From positions 186,001 through 250,000 of the forward strand of contig NZ_JAFMOW010000066.1 of NCBI RefSeq assembly GCF_019049675.1: DNA of 64,000 nt, in the 5' to 3' direction. Made by a program: the position numbers and the translations under genes. The number at the start of each line of letters is the position of its first letter. The stretch's first letter is position 1. The stretch comes from Rahnella bonaserana (GTDB taxonomy: Bacteria; Pseudomonadota; Gammaproteobacteria; Enterobacterales; Enterobacteriaceae). This document shows positions 19,001 through 29,833 of the stretch, piece after piece. A model generated the notes under the pieces. It had not been told where the DNA came from, searched no databases, and was given only the letters and a program-made list of their open reading frames with translations.

Positions 19001-19951
19001 CTAAAGTTGTGCTGAAAGCATATCTTCGAGTTTCTTCTGATCGACGGCGAACGCGCGAATACCTTCCGCCAGTTTTTCAACGGCCATGGCGTCCTGATGG
19101 TGTTCCCAGAGGAATTCAGCCTGCGTAAGAGGTGCTGGTTTTTTCCCACCTTTAACGGAAGGCTGTAACTTACGTTCAACCGGTTCATTGCTGGCTTTCA
19201 GTTCTTCCAGCAGGTTTGGAGAAATGGTCAGACGGTCACAGCCTGCCAGCGCCAGGATTTGTTCCACTTTACGGAAACTGGCACCCATGATGACGGTCGG
19301 ATAATCGTGAGATTTGTAATAGTCGTAGATATCGCGAACAGATTTCACACCCGGATCTTTTTCCACATCATAAGTCGCGTCGGGATCTTTGGCTTTGTAC
19401 CAGTCATAGATGCGGCCAACGAACGGGGAAATCAGATAGACACCGGCTTCAGCACAGGCACGGGCCTGAGCGAATGAGAAGAGCAGAGTCAGGTTACAGT
19501 TGATCCCTTCTTTTTCCAGTTTCTCTGCGGCTTTGATCCCTTCCCAGGTTGAAGCCAGTTTGATCAGAATGCGCGATTTATCAATGCCCTGATCCTGATA
19601 CAGGCCAATCAGTTTACGGGCCTTTTCGATACATAATTCACTGTTGAATGACAGACGGGCATCGACTTCTGTCGAGATGCGGCCTGGCACGCTTTTCAGG
19701 ATTTCCACCCCGATATTAACGGCCAGTTTATCTGTGGCATTTACCACCTGAGTCTCTTTGCTGCCGCCTTGCTTACGGGCATAGTCCAGCGCGTCTTTAA
19801 TCAGGTTTTGGTATTGCGGCAGGTCGGCTGCTTTGAGGATCAGCGAAGGATTGGTGGTCGCATCCTGAGGCTCGAAATGACGGATAGATTCAATGTCACC
19901 GCTGTCGGCAACGACGGTGGTGATTTTTTTTAGTGCGTCTAACTGGTTCAT
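19001..19951 (-). CDS. talA: Transaldolase A
   Basis: 316 residues, the TalA length. The Schiff-base lysine is Lys131 in [11 protein letters not shown]; other family motifs are DATTNPSL (residues 30-37), [10 protein letters not shown] (93-102) and [12 protein letters not shown] (near 155). It exchanges dihydroxyacetone units between sedoheptulose 7-phosphate and glyceraldehyde 3-phosphate. AAGGAG upstream of the start is a strong ribosome site. The gene precedes transketolase on the same strand and diverges from maeB, as in E. coli. Confidence 0.96.
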   Translation of the reverse strand: MNQLDALKKITTVVADSGDIESIRHFEPQDATTNPSLILKAADLPQYQNLIKDALDYARKQGGSKETQVVNATDKLAVNIGVEILKSVPGRISTEVDARLSFNSELCIEKARKLIGLYQDQGIDKSRILIKLASTWEGIKAAEKLEKEGINCNLTLLFSFAQARACAEAGVYLISPFVGRIYDWYKAKDPDATYDVEKDPGVKSVRDIYDYYKSHDYPTVIMGASFRKVEQILALAGCDRLTISPNLLEELKASNEPVERKLQPSVKGGKKPAPLTQAEFLWEHHQDAMAVEKLAEGIRAFAVDQKKLEDMLSAQL

Positions 19952-20336
19952 CTCTTAGCTCCTTAGCGAGAAAAAACGATACAGCAATAAGGTCGACTGA
20001 CTCTGATTCGTAGGGCTCCTACCCTGCATCATTCTGTTAACAAACTGAATGCGCTTTTTCTGATTACTGCAATGGGTCTCAACAATGGCGGCCTTTGTTG
20101 CTGCGTAAACTGGGCGTCTGACGAGAAAAGCGCAAGGACAAACTTTAAGCTTAGTTGATTTTTACGAGACGTCTTCCATGAATGAAAAGCAAACAATGTA
20201 ACGGTCAATTTTTGGTCGATATTCATCCTTTGTCGTGGCAGGGTTATCTATACTGGTCAGCGGGAAAACTGATGCTGATGTTTCCCCGTACCTGTTGTCT
20301 CTGCAAAAAAATAAGAAACAAGAAAAGGACCCTACG
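19952..20336. other. Intergenic region between talA and maeB
   Basis: 385 bp shared by the divergent talA and maeB genes. It carries the talA ribosome site (complement near 19960) and an AAGGAC before maeB. I could not assign a convincing promoter pair by eye. TATACT near 20250 may be a maeB -10 element, but no -35 with good spacing is seen. Confidence 0.5.
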
Positions 20337-22616
20337 ATGGACGAACAACTCAAGCAAAGTGCGCTCGATTTTCATGAATTCCCGGTGCCCGGAAAAATTC
20401 AGGTCTCGCCCACCAAACCCCTCGCCACACAACGTGATCTGGCGCTGGCTTATTCACCTGGCGTGGCCGCCCCCTGTCTGGAGATCGCCAAAGATCCGCA
20501 GGCCGCTTACAAATACACAGCTCGCGGCAATCTGGTGGCCGTAATCTCGAACGGAACCGCGGTTCTCGGCCTGGGGAATATCGGCGCGCTGGCCGGTAAA
20601 CCCGTGATGGAAGGGAAGGGGGTGTTGTTCAAAAAATTCGCGGGTATCGACGTGTTTGATATCGAAGTCGATGAAAACGATCCGGATAAACTGATCGACG
20701 TGATCGCCGCGCTGGAGCCGACGTTCGGCGGCATCAACCTTGAGGACATCAAAGCGCCGGAATGCTTTTACATTGAGAAAAAGCTGCGCGAACGTATGAA
20801 GATCCCGGTGTTTCATGACGATCAGCACGGCACCGCGATTATCTGTACGGCGGCGGTCCTCAACGGTTTACGCGTGGTGGGTAAAAATATTTCGGATGTG
20901 CGGCTGGTGGTGTCCGGCGCGGGGGCTTCTGCTATTGCCTGCCTGAATCTGCTGGTTGCGCTCGGACTTAAACGCCACAACATTACGGCCTGTGATTCCC
21001 GTGGTGTTATCTATAAAGGCCGCGAAGAAAATATGGCAGAAACCAAAGCGGCGTACGCTATTGACGACAACGGGCAGCGCACGCTGGCCGATGCCATTCC
21101 GCAAGCTGACATCTTCCTCGGCTGTTCCGGCCCCGGCGTTCTGACGCAGGAAATGGTGATAACCATGGCGAAGGATCCGCTGATCCTGGCGCTTGCCAAT
21201 CCTGAACCGGAAATTTTGCCACCGCTGGCGAAAGCGGTTCGCCCTGATGCCATCATCTGTACAGGTCGATCTGATTATCCCAATCAGGTCAACAATGTGC
21301 TGTGTTTCCCGTTCATTTTCCGTGGCGCGCTGGACGTAGGTGCAACCACCATTAATGAAGAAATGAAACTGGCCTGTGTTCATGCGATTGCCGATCTGGC
21401 GATGGCAGAACAAAGTGATGTGGTGGCATCAGCCTATGGAGAAGAAGAGCTGTCTTTCGGCCCGGACTACATCATTCCGAAACCCTTCGATCCGCGCCTG
21501 ATTGTGAAAATTGCACCCGCCGTGGCGAAGGCTGCTATGGATTCCGGCGTGGCGACGCGGCCCATTGAGGATTTTGATGCTTACGTCGAGAAGCTGGCCG
21601 AATTTGTTTACAAAACCAATCTGTTCATGAAACCGATTTTCTCGCAGGCGAAGAAAGATGCCCGACGGGTGGTGATGGCGGAAGGGGAAGAAGAACGGGT
21701 ATTACAGGCCACGCAGGAGTTGATTTCCCTTGGGCTGGCCAAACCTATTCTGGTTGGACGGCCAAGCGTTATTGCCATGCGAATTAAGAAACTGGGGCTG
21801 CAACTGGAAGCTGGCCGGGATTTCGAAGTGGTGAATAACGAATCTGATCCGCGCTTCAATGAGTACTGGCGCGAATATTATGAACTGATGAAACGACGCG
21901 GCGTGTCGCAGGAGCAGGCGCGGCGGGCGGTGATTGGTAATCCGACACTGATTTCCGCCATCATGCTGTTGCGCGGTGAAGCTGATGCGATGATTTGCGG
22001 CACGGTCGGCACCTATCATGAGCATTACGACATCGTGGAGAAAGTGTTTGGTTTTCGCGAAGGAGCGCACGTTGCCGGTGCCATGAATGCGTTGCTGCTG
22101 CCAAGCGGCAATACCTTTATTGCAGACACTTACGTTAACGACGATCCGACGCCGGAACAGCTTGCAGAAATCACTCTTATGGCGGCAGAAACGGTGCGGC
22201 GTTTTGGTATTGAGCCAAAAGTTGCGTTGCTTTCGCATTCGAGTTTTGGCACTTCAGACAGTCCGGCTGCACTGAAAATGCGGCGCACGCTGGAACTGGT
22301 GAATGAGCTTGATCCTGAGCTGGAAATTGACGGCGAGATGCATGGTGATGCTGCGCTGATGGAAAGTATCCGTCAGGACATCATGCCGGACAGTCCGCTG
22401 AAAGGTTCGGCTAATATTCTGATAATGCCGAATATGGAATCGGCACGTATCAGTTACAACCTGCTGCGGGTATCGTGCTCTGAAGGCGTGACCGTCGGAC
22501 CGGTACTGATGGGAGTATCGAAACCGGTACATATTCTGACACCGATTGCTTCGGTACGCAGGATTGTGAACATGGTGGCTTTAGCCGTGGTGGAGGCGCA
22601 GACCGAGCCTCTTTAA
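20337..22616 (+). CDS. maeB: NADP-dependent malic enzyme MaeB (with phosphotransacetylase-like domain)
   Basis: 759 residues from the ATG at 20337, identical in length to E. coli MaeB and preceded by AAGGAC; the open frame extends 34 codons upstream without resemblance. Domains: N-terminal malic enzyme domain (1-160, [29 protein letters not shown]), NAD(P)-binding malic domain (165-400, [16 protein letters not shown]), and a C-terminal phosphate acetyltransferase-like domain (430-759) with regulatory rather than catalytic function in E. coli. It decarboxylates malate to pyruvate making NADPH. The stop codon is part of a triple 14-bp repeat. Confidence 0.96.
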   Translation: MDEQLKQSALDFHEFPVPGKIQVSPTKPLATQRDLALAYSPGVAAPCLEIAKDPQAAYKYTARGNLVAVISNGTAVLGLGNIGALAGKPVMEGKGVLFKKFAGIDVFDIEVDENDPDKLIDVIAALEPTFGGINLEDIKAPECFYIEKKLRERMKIPVFHDDQHGTAIICTAAVLNGLRVVGKNISDVRLVVSGAGASAIACLNLLVALGLKRHNITACDSRGVIYKGREENMAETKAAYAIDDNGQRTLADAIPQADIFLGCSGPGVLTQEMVITMAKDPLILALANPEPEILPPLAKAVRPDAIICTGRSDYPNQVNNVLCFPFIFRGALDVGATTINEEMKLACVHAIADLAMAEQSDVVASAYGEEELSFGPDYIIPKPFDPRLIVKIAPAVAKAAMDSGVATRPIEDFDAYVEKLAEFVYKTNLFMKPIFSQAKKDARRVVMAEGEEERVLQATQELISLGLAKPILVGRPSVIAMRIKKLGLQLEAGRDFEVVNNESDPRFNEYWREYYELMKRRGVSQEQARRAVIGNPTLISAIMLLRGEADAMICGTVGTYHEHYDIVEKVFGFREGAHVAGAMNALLLPSGNTFIADTYVNDDPTPEQLAEITLMAAETVRRFGIEPKVALLSHSSFGTSDSPAALKMRRTLELVNELDPELEIDGEMHGDAALMESIRQDIMPDSPLKGSANILIMPNMESARISYNLLRVSCSEGVTVGPVLMGVSKPVHILTPIASVRRIVNMVALAVVEAQTEPL

Positions 22617-22650
22617 TCCTGACTCTTTAAACCTGCCTCTTTAAGCCTGA
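22609..22650. repeat. Three tandem 14-bp repeats over the maeB stop codon
   Basis: CTCTTTAATCCTGA, CTCTTTAAACCTGC and CTCTTTAAGCCTGA follow head to tail. Each carries TAA; because 14 is not a multiple of 3, the three TAA (22614, 22628, 22642) fall in all three frames. The first is the maeB stop itself. The array runs straight into the maeB terminator. Confidence 0.85.
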
Positions 22651-22680
22651 AAGGGCGCCGCAACAGGTGCCCTTTTTAAT
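22650..22680 (+). terminator. maeB terminator
   Basis: AAAGGGCGCC (22650-22659) pairs with 22666-22675 with one G-T pair, loop GCAACA, then a T tract. It lies between the converging maeB and nucleoside hydrolase genes. Confidence 0.85.
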
Positions 22681-22692
22681 GAAATGACGGGC

Positions 22693-23640
22693 TCAGTATT
22701 TCACTTCGCCGATCCGCTCCAGCGCATCGACGATCAGATCCCAGAAACGCTGATGGTCGAGTTTTACCGCGACCTGCGTATGGCAATCCGGCGGCGGTGG
22801 GGCGCGGAAATCGGCAACGGTCATGCCCAGCGTCAGCGTGCCGGTCAGCTCAATATCCACGGGCACTTTTTGCACCGTCATGACGTTCGGATCAATCACG
22901 TAAGCCACGGCGCAAGGGTCGTGAACCGGCGGCGAATCAAAGCCCTGACGATCTTTGTAACTCAGGCCGAAGAAATCGAGCAGCTCACCGACAAATTTGG
23001 CGGGCTGAGTGCCAACCGCAGCAATACGCGCAGCGACTTCCGGCGTGGCAAGCGCCTGATGCGTGAGATCTAATCCGACCATGGTCAGCGGCCATTTTTC
23101 GTTGAACACGATATGGGCGGCTTCAGGATCAATCTTGATATTAAACTCGGCGACTGCGCTCCAGTTACCGACATGATAACCGCCGCCCATCAGCACCACT
23201 TCTTTCACGCGGTCAGCAATACGCGGCTCTTTACGTACCGCCATCGCAATATTGGTCAGCCCGCCGGTCGGCACCAGCGTGATCGTTTTCGGTGGATGGG
23301 ACATGATCAAATCAATGATCAGGTCGATGGCGTGAACCGGCTCCAGTTTGATGGCCGCTTCCGGTAGCACCGGCCCGTCGAGACCTGATTCGCCGTGAAT
23401 TTCATCAGCCACTTCAATCTGGCGTACCAGCGGACGCGTTGCGCCTGCGGCAAACGGCACGCCGGTGAGATTGATCACGCGTGCGACTGCCAGCGCATTG
23501 CGGGTGACTTTTTCCAGTGTCTGATTGCCGACCACAGTGGTGACGGCCAGCAGTTCGATGTCAGGGTTACCGTGAGCCAGTAACATCGCGATTGCGTCGT
23601 CATGCCCCGGATCGCAGTCAAGGATGATCTTTTTGACCAT
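22693..23640 (-). CDS. Inosine/uridine-preferring nucleoside hydrolase family enzyme
   Basis: 315 residues. The family hallmark DCDPGHDDAIAML (residues 8-20) binds the catalytic calcium; HGESGLDGP near 82 and FNIKIDPEAA near 165 line the ribose site, and the C-terminal VHDPCAVAY near 240 supplies the catalytic-site histidine and aspartate. It hydrolyses the N-glycosidic bond of ribonucleosides to base and ribose. Closest in style to RihA/RihB of E. coli, but I cannot say which nucleoside is preferred. It stands alone between maeB and yaiI in the same orientation as yaiI and hemF. Confidence 0.92.
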   Translation of the reverse strand: MVKKIILDCDPGHDDAIAMLLAHGNPDIELLAVTTVVGNQTLEKVTRNALAVARVINLTGVPFAAGATRPLVRQIEVADEIHGESGLDGPVLPEAAIKLEPVHAIDLIIDLIMSHPPKTITLVPTGGLTNIAMAVRKEPRIADRVKEVVLMGGGYHVGNWSAVAEFNIKIDPEAAHIVFNEKWPLTMVGLDLTHQALATPEVAARIAAVGTQPAKFVGELLDFFGLSYKDRQGFDSPPVHDPCAVAYVIDPNVMTVQKVPVDIELTGTLTLGMTVADFRAPPPPDCHTQVAVKLDHQRFWDLIVDALERIGEVKY

Positions 23641-23694
23641 TTCTTATTCCTTTAATTAATGTAGTGGTACTTCGGTTTCGACAGCCAGACCGGA

Positions 23695-24143
23695 TTATTT
23701 TTTGGCTTGTTGCAGCCACTTATCCAGTTCATTGGCAAATTGCTGGCGGTCGCGCTGATTAAGCGCAGGTGGTCCACCGGTCTGCACGCCGCTGGCGCGC
23801 ATGGTGTCCATAAAATCACGCATATTCAGGCGCTCTTTAATGGTTTCAGTGGTGTAACGTTCGCCGCGAGGGTTGAGCGCTACACCGCCTTTTTCAATCA
23901 CTTCCGCTGCCAGAGGAATATCTGCGGTGATGACCAGATCACCGGGCTCGGTGCGTTTGACGATTTCGTTATCCGCGACGTCAAAACCGGCTTCCACTCG
24001 CAGAGTTCGCAGGAATTTCGACGGCGGTGTGCGTATGATTTGGTTAGCCACCAGCGTCACCATCATGCCGGTACGCTCAGCGGCGCGGAACAGCACTTCC
24101 TTGATGACATTCGGACAGGCGTCGGCATCAACCCAGATTTGCA

Positions 24144-24144
<1 letters not shown>
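23695..24144 (-). CDS. yaiI: YaiI/YqxD family protein (UPF0178, DUF188)
   Basis: 149 residues beginning [15 protein letters not shown], the family signature, with NQIIRTP near 35, [11 protein letters not shown] near 69 and NPRGERYT near 91. The PIN-like fold with conserved aspartates suggests a nuclease, but activity is unproven. Its ATG overlaps the hemF stop by one base (TAATG), so it is translationally coupled to hemF, an arrangement not found in E. coli, where yaiI lies elsewhere. Confidence 0.93.
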
Positions 24145-25097
<953 letters not shown>

Positions 25098-25125
25098 CTA
25101 ACTCGCAGACGTTGACTGAAAAGAC

Positions 25126-25150
25126 ATTCAGCGCCTTGCGGGCGCTGAAT
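25126..25150 (-). terminator. amiA terminator
   Basis: A 10-bp stem (25126-25135 with 25141-25150) followed on the minus strand by GTCTTTTC, located between amiA and hemF. It suggests that hemF depends partly on its own promoter. Confidence 0.7.
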
Positions 25151-25227
25151 GATAGAAAAGTGGACATTATTATATACCCAAAACCCTGCGGGTCACCAAA
25201 GGCGCTGCTTTTGGTGTGGGAAAGAGG

Positions 25228-26112
25228 TTATCGGGGTTTACGCTCGTTGGCGTCGAAGTAACTGAAAAAGTTAACGATACCCTGGGAAATCGCCTGTGCA
25301 ATTTCACGACGGAACGCCGTAGTGCTGAGCAGCTGTTCTTCCTGATGGTTGGTGATAAATGAGGTTTCTACCAGAATTGACGGGATCGAGGGTGATTTCA
25401 GAACGGCAAATGCGGCCTGTTCAGTTTGCTGACTGTGCAGATGATGGATAGGCCGGATCCTGTCGAGCACGTGATGCCCCAGCGTCAGGCTGTTTTTAAT
25501 GGTGTCGGTCTGCACCAGATCGAATAACACCTGTTGCAGGTAATTGTTGTCTTCTTTAGCGTATTTCGCTCCGGCAACCAGGTCGGCGTCATTTTCTTTT
25601 TTCGACATATAACGCGCCATGGCACTGCTGGCACCGCGGTTTGACAGGGCAAAAACCGACGCACCAGAGGCGGTCGGACTGGTGTAACCATCGGCGTGAA
25701 TGGAAACGAAAAGGTCTGCCTGATGCTGATGCGCCAGTTCAACACGCTGATAGAGCGGAATAAAGTGGTCAGAATCGCGGGTCAGTTTGACTTCAATATG
25801 GCTTTGCTCACCTAAGAATTCCCGCACATAGTTGGCGATTTCCAGCACCACGTGTTTTTCTTCCGACCCCTCATGGCCGACAGCGCCGGAGTCAATACCA
25901 CCGTGGCCGGGATCAATCATCACCAGCTTTTTTGCGCCCGGTGGCTTAGGCGCCGGTGCCGATTTGGTGATGTGTTCCTGTTGTGCCGCACTGGCAGAGC
26001 GTGAACCAAAGGCGGCAATCGCTAAACCGAGTCCGGAAAGCAGTAACTGGCGGCGTGTGGCGGCAGCAGGAAGCGGCTGGAAATGCAGAAATTTGTTCAG
26101 GGGGTTTAACAT
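25228..26112 (-). CDS. amiA: N-acetylmuramoyl-L-alanine amidase AmiA, Tat-exported
   Basis: 294 residues. The N-terminus holds a twin-arginine signal (TRRQLLLSG near residue 18) and an AxA-type cleavage site near SASAA (about 40-43). The amidase_3 domain begins VMIDPGHGGIDSGAVG, where the His binds zinc; further ligands are the Glu in NYV-preceding ...VLEIANYV and the His in FVSIHADGY, and the catalytic Glu lies in ILVETSFITN. It cleaves septal peptidoglycan cross-peptides in the periplasm. Like E. coli AmiA it has no AMIN domain. It diverges from ypeA. Confidence 0.95.
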   Translation of the reverse strand: MLNPLNKFLHFQPLPAAATRRQLLLSGLGLAIAAFGSRSASAAQQEHITKSAPAPKPPGAKKLVMIDPGHGGIDSGAVGHEGSEEKHVVLEIANYVREFLGEQSHIEVKLTRDSDHFIPLYQRVELAHQHQADLFVSIHADGYTSPTASGASVFALSNRGASSAMARYMSKKENDADLVAGAKYAKEDNNYLQQVLFDLVQTDTIKNSLTLGHHVLDRIRPIHHLHSQQTEQAAFAVLKSPSIPSILVETSFITNHQEEQLLSTTAFRREIAQAISQGIVNFFSYFDANERKPR

Positions 26113-26388
26113 CAGTCCGTTACCGTCAGAAAAAAGGCAGAATGCTCTATGTTATAGAGTATCTTTTTTATAGATTCGATCTGAGAACTATTACTTTTTA
26201 TGAATATTGTGTCGCGGATGAAATTAAGGGCGAATAAATATTCGCTGATAAGAAGGGAATATCCTCTGCTGGTGCTGAATTTGCGGTTTAAATTCATTCA
26301 TAAAGCAGACAATCTGTGATTTTGATGTTGCGTATCAAACAGATCACGCGATAATCAAATAAACCCCTATTAACAGCGGCGAACAGTG

Positions 26389-26814
26389 ATGGAAATTCGC
26401 GTATACCGTCAAGAAGATTTTGAAGAAGTACTGACCTTATGGGAGCGTTGCGATCTGCTGCGCCCGTGGAACGATCCTGAGCTGGATATCGAACGTAAAA
26501 TCAACCACAGCCCGGAGTTTTTCCTGGTGGCTGAAGTGGGTGGTGAAGTGGTAGGCACCCTGATGGGAGGTTACGACGGTCATCGCGGTTCGGCTAATTA
26601 TCTCGGGGTCCATCCGGATTATCGCGGACGCGGCATTGCCAACGCTTTGGTTAATCGTCTGGAGAAAAAACTGATTGCCCGTGGCTGCCCGAAAATGAAT
26701 TTAATGGTACGTGCTGAAAACGATGCAGTGGTCAGCATGTATGAAAAACTGGGTTATGAAATCTCTGACACTTTGCTGCTCGGCAAACGTTTGATCGAAG
26801 ATCAGGAGTACTAA
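26389..26814 (+). CDS. ypeA: GNAT acetyltransferase YpeA
   Basis: 141 residues from the ATG at 26389; the preceding in-frame GTG at 26386 is a less likely start. It matches E. coli YpeA throughout ([25 protein letters not shown]). The acetyl-CoA binding loop is [15 protein letters not shown] near residue 76. The acceptor is unknown. It diverges from amiA across 276 bp of AT-rich DNA with no other recognisable feature and is followed by a long palindromic repeat. Confidence 0.94.
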   Translation: MEIRVYRQEDFEEVLTLWERCDLLRPWNDPELDIERKINHSPEFFLVAEVGGEVVGTLMGGYDGHRGSANYLGVHPDYRGRGIANALVNRLEKKLIARGCPKMNLMVRAENDAVVSMYEKLGYEISDTLLLGKRLIEDQEY

Positions 26815-26815
26815 T

Positions 26816-26942
26816 CTACCCATTGTTCTTCAAGTTGCAGATGCGTTGGCTGCTTTTACTCGCCCGAATCACTAACTTATGTAAGCTCATCGGGACTCAC
26901 TCACTTGCCGCCTTTCTGCAACTCGAATTACAAAGGGTATAT
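26816..26942. repeat. Long imperfect palindromic intergenic repeat (Yersinia/Serratia type)
   Basis: The ends are imperfect inverted copies: 26817-26850 (TACCCATTGTTCTTCAAG...) against the complement of 26908-26942 (ATACCCTTTGTAATTCGAG...). Both arms contain the GTTGCAG core. I recognise this pattern from memory as the long palindromic element scattered through Yersinia, Serratia and Rahnella chromosomes; the exact published name was not checked. A possible decayed half copy (TACCCGGCATACTTCAAATT) begins near 27526. Confidence 0.75.
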
Positions 26943-26960
26943 ATGTTGTGTAATAAATAA

Positions 26961-26996
26961 AAAAGCCCCGGCAGAATCACTTCTGCCGGGGCTTTT
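26961..26996. terminator. Bidirectional terminator between ypeA and the ygiW-like gene
   Basis: A perfect 16-bp stem (AAAAGCCCCGGCAGAA with its complement) and a 4-base loop, with A and T tracts on both sides. Confidence 0.93.
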
Positions 26997-27007
26997 AACT
27001 TTCTGGA

Positions 27008-27409
27008 TTACTTGATGATTTTGACGCTCTTCACGTCCACTTCCACAGAGTTCCAGTCTTTATCGACTTTACCTTCGATGCGGATTTTATCTTTTGGCGA
27101 GACGTTCTGTCCCTGCCAGCGTTTACCGTCAATTTCTACATTCAGGGTGCCGGTATTATCGCGGAAAATGTACTTATCGTGGTCGATACGCTGATCCAGA
27201 TAGCCTTCCAGCATGATCCATTGATCATCTTTCATGGTCTGGGCATCTTTCACGGTGCTCAGCGCAGTGGTACCGGTGAAGCCGCCCTGTGCTGCGGGCT
27301 GTGCCTGGGATTCCTGTGCTGACGGGCCGTTAAAGCCGCCGGTTTGCTGGGCAAACGCCGTCGCTGAACAAAGTGCAATGAGGGTTGCCAGAGTGATCTT
27401 CTTCATCAT
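27008..27409 (-). CDS. ygiW: YgiW/YdeI-family periplasmic stress protein (OB fold)
   Basis: 133 residues. A signal peptide (MMKKITLATLIALCSATAFA) ends at AFA-QQ. A Gln/Gly/Ala-rich linker follows, then the BOF domain with YLDQRIDHDKYIFRD, GTLNVEIDGKRWQG and DKDWNSVEVDVK. The last two match E. coli YgiW better than YdeI. YgiW family members act in oxidative, acid and peptide stress tolerance and in polymyxin resistance. AAGGA precedes the double ATG; the second codon is an equally good start. It is alone, diverging from yfeZ. In E. coli ygiW lies elsewhere, beside qseBC. Confidence 0.85.
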   Translation of the reverse strand: MMKKITLATLIALCSATAFAQQTGGFNGPSAQESQAQPAAQGGFTGTTALSTVKDAQTMKDDQWIMLEGYLDQRIDHDKYIFRDNTGTLNVEIDGKRWQGQNVSPKDKIRIEGKVDKDWNSVEVDVKSVKIIK

Positions 27410-27610
27410 AATAGGTCTTCCTTAATTTAATGTTTCCGGTGTACCGGCAACTATGACATCGTTTCGGATGTCTTGCCGTGCTGGAGACCATTAAAGCAGA
27501 CTGTTCTTAACAGTTTCTTAAGTGCATACCCGGCATACTTCAAATTATTTTGGATGTGTCCTTGAGCGATTGTTAACTTTCACCTTATTTGCAGGAACGT
27601 TGTTCTTTTT

Positions 27611-28054
27611 ATGAACCCGGATGATTATAACGACCACGGTATGTTGCGATTGCCACTGTGGTTCTGGACGATTTTAATTTTGCAGGCACGAACCTGGTTG
27701 TTGTTTGTGATGGCGGGTGCTTCCCGCCAGCAGGGAAGTGATTTGCTGACGCTGTTTTACCCCGATCAGCAAAGTTTCTGGTCCGGGATGTTGCTGGGCT
27801 TGCCGCCTGCGCTGGTGTTTTTGCTCAGTGGTCGTCGTCATGTCTGGCCACGCATCTGGCAGGCCGGGTACTGGCTGCTTCTTGCCGGGATGTTTGTCAC
27901 TTTTGCATTGCAGGCTCTGGGATTATGGCAAAGTACTGACATGATTTCTGGTGTGGATATCGTGCTGGCATTACTGGATGCGGCAGCACTGGCGTATTGG
28001 TTATTGAGCCGCCGTTTGCGCGCCTGTTTTGACGCCTCACACCGTCTGGCCTGA
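27611..28054 (+). CDS. yfeZ: Inner membrane protein YfeZ (DUF2919)
   Basis: 147 residues with four hydrophobic segments (about 17-37, 62-80, 85-105, 112-130). The start of the mature-looking sequence, NPDDYNDHGMLRLPLWFW, is characteristic of the DUF2919 family. Function is unknown. The ribosome site is weak. It precedes yfeY and yfeX in E. coli order. Confidence 0.88.
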   Translation: MNPDDYNDHGMLRLPLWFWTILILQARTWLLFVMAGASRQQGSDLLTLFYPDQQSFWSGMLLGLPPALVFLLSGRRHVWPRIWQAGYWLLLAGMFVTFALQALGLWQSTDMISGVDIVLALLDAAALAYWLLSRRLRACFDASHRLA

Positions 28055-28073
28055 AGCATATTCCCCTTTGGAC

Positions 28074-28102
28074 TGAACTTTTTTGCCAGAAATACACTCG
28101 AA
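28074..28102 (+). promoter_or_regulatory. Candidate sigma-E promoter for yfeY
   Basis: TGAACTT (28074-28080) followed by 17 bases and TCGAA (28098-28102) resembles the RpoE pattern GAACTT-N16/17-TCnnA. yfeY is an RpoE-regulated lipoprotein gene in E. coli. The -10 match is imperfect. Confidence 0.4.
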
Positions 28103-28198
28103 CTGGCGCTTAACAATAATTGTTAAAATATTAATTCACTGTCGGTTTGTCCGCCAGGCCGTGCCGGCCAACGGGAACGGGCAGAAAAGGAGTATGGA

Positions 28199-28828
28199 AT
28201 GACTGTTCGCTTGCGTGTTCGCCCCCTGTTGCTGGTGCTGCCACTGATCCTGACTGGCTGTTCGTCGATGTCTAACATGTCGTGGCCAAGTGTTTCATGG
28301 TCGGGCATGAATCCGCTCAACTGGTTTGGCAGCAGCCTGACGGTCAGCGATAAAGGAGTCGGCGGGATAACAAGCAGCACGGCGCTGACAGAAACGGCCA
28401 TTAAAGATGCGCTGGACGGTGATTATACCTTGCGTAGTGGCATGTCGATGAGCGGCGGAAAAATGCTGAGCTTCTTCCAGGCGATGGATGGCAAGGACGT
28501 GAAAATGTCGATCAGCGGCGAACCAAAAGGCAACGTTCAGCGTGTTGACGTGCTGGATCCTAAAGTTGAAAGTGAATGGGGCGTTAAAATCGGCACGTCC
28601 TTCAGCAGCCTTTACAGCAAAGCCTTTGATGTGTGTGTGAAAGGCGAGGGGGATGACGCGCAGAATATCGAATGTAAAGCGCCGCAAAGTGCTCACGTTA
28701 CCTATGTCTTCAGCGGGATCTGGCATGGCCCGGAATCCCTGATGCCGTCGGACGACGCGCTCAAAGACTGGAAGGTAAGCAAAATTATCTGGCGGGCTAA
28801 TCCGGTTCAGGCTTCAACCGCTCAGTAA
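28199..28828 (+). CDS. yfeY: RpoE-regulated lipoprotein YfeY
   Basis: 209 residues. The lipobox LTGC places the lipidated cysteine near residue 21, followed by SS, which favours outer-membrane sorting. The rest is a DUF1131 domain (VSDKGVGGIT near 50, GLW-type WHGPESLMPSDD near 177). It is an envelope lipoprotein of unknown function and belongs to the sigma-E regulon in E. coli. AAGGAG lies upstream. It is followed by a terminator and then yfeX. Confidence 0.93.
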   Translation: MTVRLRVRPLLLVLPLILTGCSSMSNMSWPSVSWSGMNPLNWFGSSLTVSDKGVGGITSSTALTETAIKDALDGDYTLRSGMSMSGGKMLSFFQAMDGKDVKMSISGEPKGNVQRVDVLDPKVESEWGVKIGTSFSSLYSKAFDVCVKGEGDDAQNIECKAPQSAHVTYVFSGIWHGPESLMPSDDALKDWKVSKIIWRANPVQASTAQ

Positions 28829-28856
28829 AACCTGTTTCTCAGCTTAATAACTCCTC

Positions 28857-28888
28857 AATGCCTTGCCTTCGCGCAAGGCATTTTTATT
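28857..28888 (+). terminator. yfeY terminator
   Basis: AATGCCTTGC (28857-28866) pairs perfectly with 28873-28882, loop CTTCGC, then TTTATT. Confidence 0.85.
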
Positions 28889-28933
28889 GACATCCGGTAT
28901 GATGTCGCCGGTCAAATTAACGAGGATGAGAAG

Positions 28934-29833
28934 ATGACTCAGGTTCAGAGCGGCATTTTGCCCGAACATTGCCGTTTCGCGATTTACATCGAAGCGAAAG
29001 CTCAGGGTGACCTGGATGCGCTCCGGCAGGGCTGCCGTGCATTTGTGGCCGTACTGGAAGACATGCAGAAAAAATTTCCCACCGAACATCTTGGTGCGGT
29101 CGTGGCCTTTGGCAACGATGTGTGGCGTGATTTATCCGGCAATCAGGGCGCGGATGAACTGAAATCTTTCGAACCGCTGGGCAAAGGTCTGGCACCTGCT
29201 ACGCAGCGCGATATGTTGTTGCACATACAGTCCCTTCGTCATGATGTTAATTTTGCGCTGGCGCAGGCGGCACTGAAAGCGTTCGGCAGTTCTGTTGTGG
29301 TTGAAGAAGAAATCCACGGTTTCCGTGCGCTTGAAGAACGTGACCTGAGCGGTTTTGTCGACGGCACTGAAAACCCGAAAGCAGAAGCCCGCGCACAGGT
29401 GGCGATTATTCCTGAGGGCAGCGTCGATGCCGGCGGCAGCTATGTAATGGTTCAGCGCTGGAAACATAATCTGGTGCAATGGGAACGCTTCTCCGTGCAA
29501 CAGCAGGAAGAAGTGATTGGCCGCACCAAAGAAACTGATGAAGAACTGGATTCAGAAACTCGCCCGGACACTTCCCACGTCAGTCGCGTTGACCTTAAAG
29601 AAGATGGCAAAGGCCTGAAAATTTTGCGACAAAGCCTGCCTTATGGCACGGCCAGCGGCGAACACGGTTTGTATTTCATCAGCTATTGCGCCCGTCTGTG
29701 GAACATTGAAAAACAACTGCTGAGCATGTTTGGTGATCTCGATGGTAAACGTGACGCGATGCTGCGTTTCACTCGTCCGGTGACCGGCAGCTACTATTTC
29801 GCGCCCTCACTGACGCGTCTTTTAGCGCTTTAA
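28934..29833 (+). CDS. yfeX: Dye-decolorizing (DyP-type) heme peroxidase YfeX
   Basis: 299 residues, the E. coli YfeX length. The DyP hallmark GFVDGTENP near residue 139 contains the distal aspartate. The proximal heme histidine is in DTSHVSRV near 215, and the distal arginine is in the segment LRQSLPYG. It is a cytoplasmic porphyrinogen peroxidase; claims of heme de-chelation are disputed. GAGGATGAG precedes the start. It is the last conserved gene before the fimbrial insertion. Confidence 0.95.
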   Translation: MTQVQSGILPEHCRFAIYIEAKAQGDLDALRQGCRAFVAVLEDMQKKFPTEHLGAVVAFGNDVWRDLSGNQGADELKSFEPLGKGLAPATQRDMLLHIQSLRHDVNFALAQAALKAFGSSVVVEEEIHGFRALEERDLSGFVDGTENPKAEARAQVAIIPEGSVDAGGSYVMVQRWKHNLVQWERFSVQQQEEVIGRTKETDEELDSETRPDTSHVSRVDLKEDGKGLKILRQSLPYGTASGEHGLYFISYCARLWNIEKQLLSMFGDLDGKRDAMLRFTRPVTGSYYFAPSLTRLLAL

